From positions 49,503-113,502 of the forward strand of contig QJNS01000247.1 of the NCBI GenBank assembly GCA_004154925.1: DNA of 64,000 nucleotides, given 5' to 3'. The notes below the pieces were generated by a model that saw only the letters and a list, made by a program, of their open reading frames with translations, was not told where the DNA came from and ran no database searches. Every line of letters starts with the position of its first letter. Within the stretch, counting starts at the first letter, position 1. Positions 25,149 to 38,100 of this stretch are shown piece by piece. Source of the DNA: Monosporascus cannonballus. Taxonomy: Eukaryota; Ascomycota; Sordariomycetes; Xylariales. The translations under genes and the position numbers were made by a program.

Positions 25149-25607
25149 TATTACGTCCAAAAAAGGGAATTATATTACGTCCAAAAAAGGGAATTCTGCT
25201 AAACCCGAAAAAAACCAGGTAAGTTAACCTGTTTTAATTTTTATTTTAACCGGAAAAACCTTAGATTTACATATATCTCTGTTAATTTACAGAGACGCCC
25301 GAAGACCTCCAGAAACCACGAGAGGATAGTTTTTCGTAAACTCCAGAAACCAAGAAAAATAAGGGAAAATATATAATAAAGTAATTTCTTTTGTAAAATA
25401 GCATCTATTTAATTTCGCTTTTTAATTATTAATCTAAGTTTTTAATCAAAAAGTAATTGTACCATTTTTTAATTAAGGAAAAAGTTTTTAAATCTTTTTA
25501 ACGAATAAACCATTAAATTATTCCTCGCCCTATTATTACCTGCAAATTAAAACCCCATTTCGGATACTGCTTATACCTCCAGATGGATATATAACAGGTT
25601 CGTTATA
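25149..25607 (+). repeat. 3' LTR of the outer chromovirus with 24 bp duplication
   Basis: Starts directly after the polypurine tract AAAAAAAAGGGAATAA (25133-25148). Its first 24 bases (TATTACGTCCAAAAAAGGGA and the next four) are duplicated in tandem (second copy begins at 25173), making it 459 bp against 435 bp for the 5' LTR. Confidence 0.8.
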
Positions 25608-26395
25608 TAATAGTTAAAACTTTTACGTATTAAGTATATAGAAATTAACTATTTAGCTAATTATATATTTATATTTACGGAAATAAGCAGAATTAATTTG
25701 TTAAATACCGTTTTATACAAGTATATAGTTATTAATTTATCAATTATATCTTTAATATTTTTAAACTTTTCAATTAATAATATATAAAAAATAATAAAAA
25801 TAAATATAACAGCTGATATAAATAATGACAATAATTAAAAAATACTATATTAATAAATACCCAAAATATTACAAATAAAATTAATAAACATTTTATTAAA
25901 TTGATTTTTAAAATATATTAAAATATTATAAACATTTAAACAAATTTCTTTATATTAATACGAAACATTTACTTAAAGTTGTTTGTAAGATATAGAATAT
26001 GTAAATAAAATTTTATTTTAAATATATTTTTATTATATTAGTTAGTATTAGTAAAAAGGTATAAATAAAAGATTAAATTTTTTATTGCTAAATCTTTTAT
26101 ACTAAAAATATAGATTTATAAAACGCATTAATTTAAAATTTTTTTGAATATATTGTTTATTCGATTATTATTTCATTAAATGCATTAAAACGCTTTTTTA
26201 TTTATATGTTATATATTTAACTGACTTTTTTTAAAAAAAAAATATCTTCGTATTTTTTTTATTTCGTTTAAACTGTCCGCGTCAATGGCTTAATTACGTA
26301 ATATAAGTAATTTATACGAATAAAAGACCAGGTCAGTTTATAAAGCTAGACACTGTTTTATTTTAGCTTTTTTGTTATTTTATTATTAATTTTTC

Positions 26396-26462
26396 TATAT
26401 CGTGCGTTATGGTGAGAATCCGTATTCATTGCTAGGGTAATTCATTAGGTGGGGTTCCAGGT
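26396..26462 (-). repeat. Right TIR of the DNA transposon
   Basis: Inverted counterpart of 10346-10412; see that entry. Composition returns to about 50% GC immediately to the right. Confidence 0.75.
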
Positions 26463-26464
26463 TA

Positions 26465-29400
26465 GTGGAAATTGCTTCGGCTACTCCGGTATCCTTATCT
26501 CTTGGCTACCACTGTTTTTATATGTATTTAAGGAGGGTTCACCACCTTCACCTTCTACAGAGGTCCTTCTAGAGGTCATGCAACCTTTAATATACCTTTT
26601 CTTCAGTTATATATGCTTCTGTGTGTGATGCAGGGTCTCACAAACCCGCTGATGTCGAAGTCCGTCATGAGTAAGTCACCGCTCTGCCGCCTTCGAAAAG
26701 AATATGCCCTTGGCGAGGAACGGGGCCATCGCCATATAGGTGAAAGGCTATGCCGAGTCCCAGCTTTCCAGCTAGGAATTTACGGACCTGCAGTGTAGTT
26801 CAGGGGCGCTATATTCAGCGAATGATGATTCCCGGGAGCGAATGGCCTGCGGAACCATTAGCTCAGCTTTTATTTCCCTTGCGGTCTCCATTTACATCAA
26901 TCAGCCTGACGTCCATATTCGAGAAGCAGTTTCCAGGGGCTGCTTACGAAGCCCAGTCATGTACTCAGTGGCCAATAAACCAACGACATGAAAACAGCAG
27001 GTACGTTCTTGAAGCAAAAGTCAGCGTGGTTTAGGTATTAATTGAAGTTTAGATTCATCTGTCGCATCATATTGCCAGCAATTAACGCCAGCATATTATA
27101 AGGCCTCGGCGCAAGTCCGGTGGTTGTCGTTGGATCGCTCCCGGCTTCGGCCCCACTCCTCCGGGTCGTGCCTTCCACGTTTAAGAGCAGACACCCTGCT
27201 ATGGTTCATTACCTTCTTAGACCACGACACCCGTCCGCAGTCTTCGGCGACTCCTACCACATCGGCAGCACCGCCGGTTACCCCTGCTGCGCAGATCCTA
27301 GGCGCCGGGCCTCTGCCGGCTGGCTACACCAACCCCGGCCACAGCACCGCCGTCTCCCTCTACCTCTGCCCTCTGAAAAGTCTGCACAGGATCCAAGAAG
27401 GTGTGACCCCTTTCGACGACTCAACGGCCTCCCCGCATCGTAACCCCTCCTCTCCCCGAAACGGAAAGGAACGCAAGGTGGAAATTCGGGCGAAGGCTTG
27501 AGGGTGCGTCAGGACTTCAAGATTCAAGTACTGTCGCAAGACGAGGGCTCCTTTTTTTTCCCCGAGCGGCGAGGCATACTTCCCGGGCGACTGCAACTGG
27601 TACCACCATTTTAACTAAAGTCCAGATCTATGTGCAGCATAGGTAATATGCATCATGCCACTCTACGGCTCGGATAATGGCTATTCTATTCTATGTTGGT
27701 TTATAGCTAGTAGCGATACGCTTCTGTTACAGTGAACCCACCCCCCCAACCCAATTTATTAACGAGTAGTCAGTGATCACCCAAACGATCTGTGCTATTA
27801 GACTAGAGGAGGACTGTATCGGGTATCCCAGGAGTCCTAATGTCGTAGCCACGTCGCATTTACCCATGCTAGACTTGATAGAGCATTGTGACGCCTCCTG
27901 TCAATACGATGTCCATTTTTGCAATAACAGGTGCTACCCACACCTCATGCTCATAGGCTAAGTATACTAAGTATTTCCGTTCCTGGGGGTTGCCGCCACC
28001 CGGCTCCCAAGTGGTTCATTAGTGATCGTAACCCCTTACTCCGGGACTCGTCCCGTAACCATAAGATAGGTCCTCTTTCCACCGACGATCCAGCATTGGG
28101 ACCCGTGGGAGTCAGAAACGCCATCCGATGGTCGAACTAACGTCCTTTATGCTCCCTTGTGATCAAACACAGACCAGGATGATCAAGCTCTCCTACCATG
28201 CCGCTTGGTTGACGCCCAGTCGTAACGGACCCCATTGCTTCATGTTCCAATATCCACCAAGATATAATCCCCACCTTTGTAATAAGTGATAGCGGTGATT
28301 AGCACACTCGAAGTTGGCGCCGGGATGTAACGCTTAGTATCATGATAGTCTGCGTTGAGTGGCCTCGAGGACTAGCCATTGCTGTAATACAAAGGAGAGA
28401 CATCTGGCAACGCGCACAACATGGCGGAATCGCTGTCAAGCATATGCAACTCTTCCAGGAGCAACGGGGTCCGCCCCTTGATTGAGCTTTTTCCAAGCGC
28501 AACGGCTCTCGCATGCGGGTGTGTACCGAATTTCGGTAGCGCTGTCCTGGACCGGGAGCAAGGGATAGGGATAATCAGACAGCCCTCTGCCTTTCTTCTG
28601 GCACCTGTATAGCTACTCATATGTCCCGATAGGGGTCTCAAGCGACATCTCCCGGAGTCGTCCGAGAGCGCTACTGATGCTTGTCCATGAGCACCGCCGT
28701 ATGTTTCGTTGGTTTTTCGCTGGTGTTGCAGACTTCTGTTGGGGCAAATCCCTTTTCGCGGCGACGCGTCCCTGGCCCCGGGGGAGTAGATTGGGGAGCA
28801 TCGGTCTCCCTCCTCCCTTGGTGGTGGGTGGCACGACCATCGGACCGTTATCGTCTCATCGGACGAGGTGGGACGATGGGAGCGATCACAGTTCCGTTTG
28901 CAGACCTGGACGAGGCGGCTCTTGCTTTTGCGCTAGGAAGCTTGGTTTCGTGGGGGAGAAGGCATTGCTACGTAGTTGTCGTGCTATCGTTGTTCTAGAG
29001 AGAAAATAAGTCTTGCGTAAAATAGTGTCTAAGGAGTCGGCCGGCGGCCGGGACCGTGCAGTCGGTTTCTGGGTTGTTTAGGCGCCATAGACTTGGGCCA
29101 GAGCTTCGCCGAGGCCGGCGATGTTATTAGAGTCACTGACCTACGTACCAGCCCTGGGGTAGCGAAGGAGACAGGGTGAAGAGTTATCGTTTCGTTTTCT
29201 CAAGGTGGTCCGTTTACAACGGATTAGCCAAGGACGTGCCTAACGAGCAGTGGACTACGGATGATATATAAACACCAGTCTATTTTTTTATGCCATAACA
29301 ACTATTGGCTTGTGAGAATGCTTGTTATGATGATCGAGGAGATAGCGTAAGTCTTTTAAGGTGAGAGCCATCGAGTTGAAATCGCGCCTTGCCCACACGC

Positions 29401-31332
29401 TCGGTTGATCTCTCAGCATCTCGCACTGCTTCACGCTACAGAATCCGAATAACACTGACAGACTGACTGATACCTGTACTCAGCCCAGAAAAGATCTCAA
29501 GTAGATGCCGCTCCTGGCCGCATTCCGCATCGTCCCAGATTCGTGGCCTTGCTAATTACTAACACACATGTGGGGCTTCATACGATGAAGCTTATCCGGC
29601 CGGTGGCACCGACGGTATCGCGATACCGTGCCCGGCAGCTACCAGCTACCGGGGGATGGAGCCGGGGAATGATGGCTCGTTCCCGAAAGGGGGCTAGGAG
29701 GATGACGATCAAGGTGTTCTGGAAGGTGTGGGGTGCGGGTTCGGATTGGCTTTTTGAAGCTCTTTGAGCCCCCTTACAACCTAGAAATCTGTCGACACAC
29801 AAAAAGGTGGTAGGTATATGCGCTTGAGCCTCCGCAGGAGCGCCACGAACCGGTGTGGAACGCCACAGGGGAGCGTTCTGCGTGGAAAAGCGGGGATAGC
29901 TCCGCGCGTAGATTTGTTGGGAGGTGCGGAGGGGCTGGCAAAGAGGACCGGGTTTCAGGTTGGGCAATGAGCTGTACGAATCAACGCTCAGATGCCGAGG
30001 TTTATGAGAGGAGAATCGAAGACAGAAATGCATGTGCCATAGATCAGGCATTCATGGACCATTTAATTTTGTTTACAAGGAGGTACTAACATTGGGAGTA
30101 ACTTTGCAACAGGCGGACGCTCAATCCAGCCCTATGAGACGGTTCCATTGGGTTCGCATCGACGTAGCGTCGAGACCTACAATATGTGGGTAACGAGGTA
30201 TACAGATGCCACTAGATGTACACTCGATCTGATCTACCTACTTTTCTAGGCTTCTGCAACTGTGACAGCAAAATGGCCCACGATATGTTATAATTCAAGA
30301 AAAACTTCCTATATAAACACATATATCTCGACCTCCTCTAGCTATAAGATCAACAGAACCCGGTAGTGCCGCAAATAGAGGCAGCGACTGGCTAGGTATG
30401 GACTGTCTCTCTTGCTTATCAGATGGATGTGATATCATGGTAGGTGAAAAGCAAAAGTGTGGAGGCGGCGCGGTGGGTTGATGTAAGTGGTAACGGGTGC
30501 CGAGCCACAGCTCTCTCTCCATTGCCGAATCAGACGCGTCGGGTCTGTTCCAAACGGGAAATGACCAGGGGCTGGAGCTTGGCATTATTTGGTGCAACAT
30601 CATTGGAGGGCTCGCCGCACGCTTGGATCCCCAACAATTCAACAAATTTCCAGACATCAGGCAATGATTTCCCGTTTTCTCCTAATGACAAGCACGCAAA
30701 AAGTCAAAAGTCAATAAAATTCCTGCAGGAAGTGACAGCGGATTGCGGGCGGCGAATTGCGGACGGCGCTTTACAGTTGCCCCCGCAGTTTACTATGTGC
30801 ATTATTTGATTTCATATTTCAGCAGTGATTGTTCATCCCCCAAGGAGGAGCTCCCTTGACTCCCGTTGACCCGATTCGCCCATCCGGATTTTTCCCTTGT
30901 TCACTATATACCAGAAACATCAGCGAAGCGGAAGTCTCTCTGCTGTACATACACTCGGTACAAGTAGGTACCATACATAACGGAGCTGCTTTGAGGTCTA
31001 CCGCCCGCCATCCAGACGTACGCAGATCATACCAGCCTAGGGTCTACCTAGACATTATCTGCCTGGACTTGGGTCTTCTTCACGTTGCCCGCCAACGTTT
31101 GATCCACTTACACGTACCGTTCCTTATCTTCAACCCATTCATTCGTTCTTAAGACACCCTACCCAATAAAATTCTCTACTAGACCGCCACCCTAACTTAT
31201 TTATACTTACGCTGCCCTTTCCCCGTCCCTTTTCCCTCTCTGAACCATCCTCGTTCTATTGACCCGGGGCAATATCTACCTTTCCTGGTGGCCTCGATTC
31301 GGACGAGACGAATCCGGCAAGCCATATTCACC
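26465..31332. other. Intergenic 4.9 kb, no supported gene
   Basis: Composition is back to about 50% GC. A GC-rich, proline-rich stretch at about 27.12-27.50 kb is open in several frames at once on both strands and has no recognisable domain. Similar GC-rich open frames near 28.6-29.0 kb are equally unconvincing. A perfect 14 bp palindrome GGTATCGCGATACC lies near 29613. The last ~500 bp are pyrimidine-rich and form the promoter and leader of the desaturase gene. Confidence 0.5.
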
Positions 31333-32816
31333 ATGGGCCCAACCACTAACTTGGCTGAGGCCAACGTCGCCTCTGTGCCCGACGGCACGAAGGACTACAT
31401 CCCTATCCGAAATGCGAAGCAGGATCTTCGCAAGCCTCACATCACCGAGCTTCCCATAACCCGGTCCAACTGGTACAAGCATGTCAACTGGTTGAACACC
31501 TACTTCATCATCATCGTCCCTCTCATGGGTATGGTTGGCGCTTACTTTACGCCATTGCAGCTCAAGACTGCTATCTTCGCCTTCCTCTACTATTTCAACT
31601 CTGGCCTGGGTATCACAGCGGGTATGTAATAGAGGAGTCTTGGGCATATCTGACCAAGAGCGACAGCTAACGACTTGAAGGTTACCATCGCCTTTGGTCT
31701 CACACATCGTACAAGGCCACCCTGCCTTTGAAGATCTGGCTGGCTGCCATGGGCGCCGCGGCTGTTGAGGGCTCCGCCAGATGGTGGTCGAGGGGGCACC
31801 GTGCCCACCACCGTTACACCGATACCGAGAAGGACCCCTATTCCGTCCGCAAGGGTCTTCTGTACTCGCACATCGGTTGGATGGTCATGAAGCAGAACCC
31901 TAAACGTGTCGGCCGCACGGATATTTCCGACCTAAACGACGACCCCGTTGTCGTCTGGCAGCACAAGAACTACCTCAAGTGTGTCCTCGTCATGGCTTTA
32001 ATCGTCCCTACTCTCGTCTGTGGTCTTGGCTGGGGTGACTGGCGTGGCGGGTTCATCTATGGAGGCATTCTTCGTATTTTCGTTGTCCAGCAAGCCACCT
32101 TCTGCGTCAATTCCTTGGCCCACTGGCTCGGCGAGCAACCCTTTGACGACCGTAACTCCCCTCGAGACCACGTCATCACCGCTCTCGTCACCCTCGGCGA
32201 AGGCTACCACAACTTCCACCACGAATTCCCCTCCGACTACCGCAACGCTATTCAGTGGTGGCAATATGACCCGACCAAGTGGACCATCTGGCTGTGGAAG
32301 CAGATCGGCCTGGCTTACGACCTCAAGGAATTTCGTCGGAACGAGATCGAGAAGGGCCGTGTCCAGCAACTGCAGAAGAAGCTCGACCAGAAGCGGGCCC
32401 AGCTCGACTGGGGCACTCCTCTCGACCAGCTCCCTGTTGTCAGCTGGGACGACTACGTTGCTGAGGCAAAGAATGGAAGGGCTCTCGTTGCCGTTGCTGG
32501 TGTCATCCACGATGTGACCGACTTCATCAAGGATCACCCTGGTGGCAAGGCACTCATCTCGTCGGCTATTGGCAAGGACGCAACTGCCATCTTCAACGGC
32601 GGTGTCTATCTCCACTCCAACGCTGCCCACAACCTTCTTTCCACCATGCGTGTTGGTGTCCTGCGTGGCGGCTGTGAAGTGGAGATTTGGAAGCGAGCTC
32701 AGATGGAGAAGAAGGATGTTACCTACGTCAACGACTCGACAGGTCAACGCATCATCCGTGCAGGCGACCAAGTTACCCGCATTGTTCAGCCCATCGCTAG
32801 TGCTGATGCGGCATAA
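31333..32816 (+). CDS. OLE1: Acyl-CoA delta-9 desaturase with cytochrome b5 domain
   Basis: Introduces the 9,10 double bond in palmitoyl- and stearoyl-CoA at the ER, making palmitoleate and oleate. Two exons, 31333-31621 and 31681-32816, give 474 residues. The 59 bp intron (GTATGT...GAAG, branch CTAAC) interrupts a Gly codon just before the first histidine box. All three di-iron boxes are present: HRLWSH (99-104), HRAHH (136-140) and HNFHH (273-277). Hydrophobic membrane segments lie around 57-75 and 175-215. The C-terminal cytochrome b5 domain keeps HPGG (heme His about 382) and a second heme His in HSNAAH (about 413), so the protein is a self-contained electron-transfer fusion like yeast Ole1. 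The start is the ATG in CACCATGGGC, a strong eukaryotic context. Catalytic residues are intact; function is secure from family knowledge. Confidence 0.95.
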
Positions 32817-35192
32817 TCCTCTCCAGATGCGGGGGAGCTGATGATTTCTTGGGTTGAGTTGCGCTGGTAATTTATAAATTTGCATCGGTTTGTGTAAGCA
32901 TATTCGGATGGCGTTGGCGTGTTGAAAAGGGGTGTCGGCCAGAAGTCGCACCATTAACGGGTTTTTTGCTTTTTTGTGTTGTCTTATGGGTTATGGAATA
33001 GGAACACGTCACTCCCAATTGTCGAAACTCCAAATATAGAGAACCATTGGGACACCATACACGCTGGTCCCCACGAAGACGCATGCTCCCCGTGATGCCT
33101 CATTCAAAAGCAGTGGTGTATATATCGAACCCTTCATTGGTACCGTATGTCGCACAACACGTGCTGACCTCGAAAATGAATATTCCCCGTATATCATTCG
33201 CTTGATTCAAACTCCGTAGTATAAGAACCATAGACTCCTAAAAATGCGTATTGTGGCAATCGGGAGAGAAAAGGGTATTTACAGGACACGACTGACGCCA
33301 TTCCCACCCCCCCTTCTCTCCCTCTCTCCCTGCCGTGGTCGTCCTGGCGCTGAACCCTATTTCCATACCCAGAAACGCCTTTCATCGGTGAGAAGGGGCT
33401 CGATCACGTATGAGATCCAATAGTGTGCTGCCATAGTGTGGGGCGCCTCACATTTTTCGACACTACCCAGGATGTTCTATCCCGTCCATCAGCCTAGTTA
33501 TGAACGTGCCTACCCCGACTGACGTGCTCCTCCCAGGATTTATACGTATATGTATGCATTTGGTGTACGTGTGCGTGTCCGACATAGGCAATATAGGCAG
33601 CAGGGGTTTATCTTCTGGGTTTTGTTTGGAGGGAGAGAGGCTCGGGGGACGGGGCAAGACAGCATCGAGTGAGCACACCATAGTCGGTTGTTCGCATTTC
33701 GAGCGGGGTTTCATCCGTCACGGACCGCGTCTTACCTACCTCCCTCCCTACCTACCTACCTAAGTCCGTCTTTGTCTCCCTGCCTGCCTGGCTGACTGAC
33801 TGAGTGACTGTGGAGAGGACGGGCGGTCTCGGGTCGAAGCGAACGAACTACGCATATACATGATTCGATTACTTCTTCCGACGTAATAGATCATACCCGC
33901 CCATAGTAGAAGAGAGCTAGTGAGCTAGTTAGACAGTTCCCCGCCTCCTATGCGAGACCAGCGGCGGCTCTTATCCTCGAGAGAGTTCCACAGTAGACTG
34001 GCTCTCGCTCCCCGGACGGACGGAGCCTAGATGGATGGGGCCGTGGCCATCTTCCCGGTGCTGGGGGAACAGCACTGAGGGATCAAAACCATTTCTGCAT
34101 GTCGTCGAGGTACTACACGCGGCGCAACCTTGGGTAGGCCAGGACATACTTACATGCATCCATAGCCTGTCCAACAAAGCGGATGGACAGACAGATAGCA
34201 ACGCAACTCCCATCGATATCTTCTCCCTCCCTCCCTTTGTCCCAGGAGTGAAAAGATATCGATCGGTCCACCACATTCAAAGAATGAGTTTTAAGGGGCC
34301 CTCCCTGCATATTTCTTATCGTGCAGCCCAGGCTAGAAGTTCGCACATTACGCATACCGAGCGATGTAGGCAGCTCACAACATCCTCTGTATCAGTAGCA
34401 TTCATCGTCTACGTCTGTCTACTCTTTTAAAACGAAGCATCGCAAGCCAGAACGCGGCAAAATGGTATCATAACGGAATGATGTACCAGGAGAGCCCTCC
34501 CCGACTGAACATGCAGCAAAAAATACGAGTCTAGTCTCCAATCATTCGTTCCTATCCTTGTCTTGCCATAAAAACTGATTGGTCCCTCTACTGAATACCG
34601 AAGATGCGATCCGATGCGCTCCACCCGGAGACCGTTGTGTGAATTCAGCTCGTGGAAGGTACCTGGCCTCTTATATAAGGGGAAAGATGCCAGGAGGGTT
34701 GTGGAAGCTAGTCCTCGTGATAGTTTTCGTGAAAATCTTCTTGGCTAGCAATAAAGCTGTCCCCCGCTACCCTTCGTGCGATCAATATCGAGAGACAACC
34801 GTTGGCAGGAGGGACGAGGGGAAAGAGACCAGGGAGGAATTGTCACAGCAAATTGGTCTATGAACGTAGGATGTGGTCTATCGCAACCAAACCTGCCATT
34901 TGTCTCGGCATCATCGAGACAACCGGGCATCTGGTACTTGATCTATGCAAAGTCCCGATCAAGTGTAGAGAGGGTGGAAAACCTTTAAATTTCCATCCTG
35001 CAGCCGATTTATCGTAGAAATTCCGCAAGTCCATGAGTAGTTTATCGTGGTAGGCCCATTCAGCCGTGACCGGAACGCCGAACCAATGCATTGTGCCGTC
35101 GAATCATCCCCCTCTTATCCCGAACGCGACAAAGCTTCATCGAGAGAGGTGATGCAGGCCGACCAACCGAGAGAAGAAAGCCGGTCGGGCGC
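32817..35192. other. Convergent intergenic region, no gene
   Basis: Lies between the desaturase and the helicase, which converge. It contains the 3' ends of both transcripts. A tetranucleotide-rich stretch (CTACCTCC, CCTGCCTG, GACTGACTGA words) runs about 33733-33810. Open frames are short and on both strands. No RNA gene recognised. Confidence 0.55.
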
Positions 35193-38100
35193 TCATTTAA
35201 AAAGACTTCGCAGGTCCAGAAGCTTCTGCTTGGCCGCTTCTGCTTTATCCATAACCTTGCTCCGGTCCATGCTGAGGCTTGCGAGCTGCATCTTCTTCTC
35301 CTGTAGTTCGAGCATTTTCTCCTCGATGCTGTTCTGCATGATATACCTTACGGTCCGGACTGGGCGCTTTTGGCCGAGACGGTGGACACGGTCGATGGCT
35401 TGCGCCTCCGCCGCTGGGTTGTATTGAGGCTCCATCACGTACACGTTGTTGCCTGATGTGAGGTTCAGACCCAGGCCGCCGGCCATAATAGAAACTAAGA
35501 TAACGGGGATCGAGTCGTCTTCACGGAAGATGTCCATCGCGTTGGCTCGTGCGGCACGACTCATCTTTCCGTCAAGGCGAGTATATCTAATGCCGACGTT
35601 ATCAAGAGCGATCTGGATAAGATCGAGATGCGACGTCCAGGCGGAGAATACAACCGACTTGAAGGGGGGCGTTCCGGCGGGAAGAGCGTCGCTCTCGGCC
35701 TTAGACTTCAGGAGATCTTCCACCAAGGCTCGCGTTTTCGTGTGCGGTCCACTATACGCCTCTTTCGACTTGCCATTTGTTCCAGGCTTGGGCTTGTGGC
35801 TGCGACCGTCGTGCTCAACCTCCGATTTAGACTTGCGGATCTCGCTGTATGAGAGTCGAACGTGAGTTTGGCAGATAGGACAGGTGCCATGACCATGATT
35901 GCCCACCTCCTGGTCCCATACCGAGATGCATCTCATGCAGTAGACATGGAAACACGCCGTCATATAACCCAAGAGATCTTCATCCTGCTCCCCGTCGATC
36001 TCCGAGCCGTCCGCAGGACCGCCTATCTTACGCTGGCATGCAATGCAACAATCACTATTCGTCTCCTGCATTAGCGCAAAGGCCTCATAAGCCCTTGCCT
36101 CAGCCATTGCCGGCTTATCGCTGTCTTCCTCATCGCTGTCCAAGTCGATAGCGGACTCTTGGGTCAAGCCTTGAACAAGCTCTAGATCCGACTCGCTCAG
36201 CAGCTCTCTACCATGTGCGGAAATCAGACGCAGTCTAAGAATCGACTGAAGGATGTGGATGTACGTCTTTCCACCAATCATCCTCTCCCTGCCCGCAGCG
36301 AGGATTTGTACCTTGTCCTGCGCGTTCCTCTCGAACAGGTCGTAAAGTTTGCGCTCCGAGGGCGAGAAGTCCAGTCTGATGATTTGATCCGTTCTTGGAG
36401 GAAGGTCGATCTTGTCCTTCAAGCGTCTCAAGGTGATGCTGTCGACGAGGACCCGGAGCTTGGGAACAATCTCAGGGTCGCACACCTTGAACGGAGAAAC
36501 GATGAATTGGACGAACTTGTTCTTCTCGTCAAACGGCTTCAGTCGCAGAAACGCGAGTAAGGCTGCAAGGTCATCGAGTTTGTTTTGGACGGGGGTACCC
36601 GTGACTGCCCAGCGGCGGCTCGCTTGTAGACGACATATAGCTTTGAATTGTTGAGTCGACTGCTCCCGAATCATGTGAGCCTCGTCAAGCACCACACGGA
36701 ACCAGCCGATCTCTTCAAGGGGGTGAGGCCCAGATTTACCCTTCTTACGGGCCCCCACTTCACTGGACACCGACCCATACGTCGTCAGCACGAGGTCGTA
36801 CTCCGCGAGCCTTTTCGCGTCCTTCATTCTGCCTGAGCCGTGATAGATATAGAAATTGAGCGATCCTGGCTTGAGATGCGTCTTGATCTGCTCCTCCCAA
36901 TTGGTGAGAGTGCTGACGGGACAAACCAACAGCGTTGCTTTGCCATTGCGGAACAACGGGGTCAACCCTAGGGGTCGTTGCGTGGGCACGTCGAATTGTC
37001 GAGAGCCCCCGTTCTTTTTCGGCAAGGGAGGAGCCTGCGGTTGCAGGGGAGGAAGGTGAGACCATTCTTCGGCTACATCGAGCGTGCTGGCGACAAGCGC
37101 TAAGATACTCAGAGTTTTCCCGAGGCCCATCATATCTGCAAGGATGCCGCCGAGGGTCTCCGGCGGAGGCTCGCGTTGTGTCTGTCCAGTGATTACGTTG
37201 TGATATAATTTCTGGCCGTTGTTGCCATATCGAACCCGCCAAAACGAATCTGGCGAATTGCCCTCGCCCAATTGACGAGGCTGCTCCCTCTTGGTCATGA
37301 AAAATAGACCCTGTTTCTGGTGTTTGAGCAGTTCTGTCTGGATCCGCGGGTCTGCTTCCATCTCTGGCAGGTCTTCGCTCTTGGTTAGGGAATCGAAGAC
37401 CCCCATCACTTCCGAGCGGATCTCCTCGACGGTTCGCATTGTCGGTGGTGCCGCTGCCAGTGTTGCCGATGACGGCGCGTTTCGTTCTTTCACTGCCAGC
37501 GGTGGCCTCGGGCCCTCCATAAGTTGTGGGTTCTCGTACTTTATACCAGATTCCACTCTCGGGGGGTTGCGAAGCCAAAGGTTCTTCTGCGACAGGTGCC
37601 TAGCCACAGCCCTACCGCTCTTGCGGGGGCCGTAGAGCATCAGGTCGAGCGTGTAGCTCTTCGAGGTCTGCTGGCCGACCTCCTCTCCAGCCATTTTCTG
37701 CCTCGTCGGAATCCTGCAGTCGGTTCTAAGTTGCAGGCGGGAATCGAGAAGGCGCGCGAGACCGGCGGATGTGTTAGGGTCAACCGTGCCAACTATCTTA
37801 CGCGTGTAGTCGTAAGCCTGGATGGTATCTGTTATATCCCCATGTCGCCGGTTCAGCACGATCTTGACCTGAGGCCACCAGGACGACGACATGATACTTA
37901 TGGCACCCGGTTTGGGGCTCGGGACAATATGGCAATTTAGCCTTGCGTTTTGGATCATGCCATAGCATATCTCCTCATCCTTAGGCGCCTGTATCTCTAA
38001 GACATCATCTCCTAACACAGCGTTAGCTTGGACTAAGTAACTTATCCGTAGGACTTACTGGAATCCGTCAGGTCGACCGTCTCTACACGCTTGACCGAAG

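Larger units (their letters stand above)
10846..25607 (+). mobile_element. Ty3/Gypsy chromovirus, outer element, RIP-decayed
   Basis: A full-length LTR retrotransposon on the plus strand, inserted in the DNA transposon with the perfect 5 bp duplication TAATA (10841-10845 and 25608-25612). Order: 5' LTR 10846-11280, gag about 11.6-13.1 kb with a zinc knuckle, protease and reverse transcriptase to 15297, then (after the nested insertion) RNase H, integrase, a chromodomain about 24.3-24.5 kb, a polypurine tract 25133-25148 and the 3' LTR to 25607. Without the two nested insertions it is about 7.2 kb, normal for the family. LTR ends are TATTAC...TTATA, RIP-type derivatives of TGTTAC...TTACA. Every reading frame is broken by stops and tryptophan codons have become TGA/TAA, so it cannot move by itself. 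Confidence 0.9.
10346..26462. mobile_element. DNA transposon with ~67 bp TIRs, host of the nest
   Basis: The left end (ACCTCGGACCCCACC...) is repeated inverted at the right end (rc ACCTGGAACCCCACC...) over about 67 bp with few mismatches, including the perfect shared words GAATTACCCTAGCAATGAAT and ACGGATT. Both ends abut TA (10344-10345 and 26463-26464), consistent with a TA-duplicating Tc1/mariner/Fot1-like element. Removing the inserted retrotransposon (10846-25607 plus one TAATA) leaves about 1.3 kb of interior. That interior is almost pure A+T, has no surviving ORF, and is the size of a small or internally deleted transposase element. The superfamily is inferred from the TA only. Confidence 0.7.

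Noticed and set aside
10413..26395. Many short open frames in the AT-rich block
   Set aside because: They lie inside RIP-decayed retrotransposon sequence, mostly in the wrong frame or strand relative to the recognisable gag and pol blocks.
27120..27501. GC-rich frames that look proline-rich
   Set aside because: Two plus-strand frames and the minus strand are all partly open, with no domain or splice structure; GC content explains it.
31998..32954. 318-codon minus-strand frame over the desaturase
   Set aside because: Antisense of a conserved enzyme with all catalytic histidines; no sign of a real protein.
36760..37578. 272-codon minus-strand frame within the helicase
   Set aside because: An alternative frame of the helicase exon; Arg/Pro/Ser-rich and without a domain.
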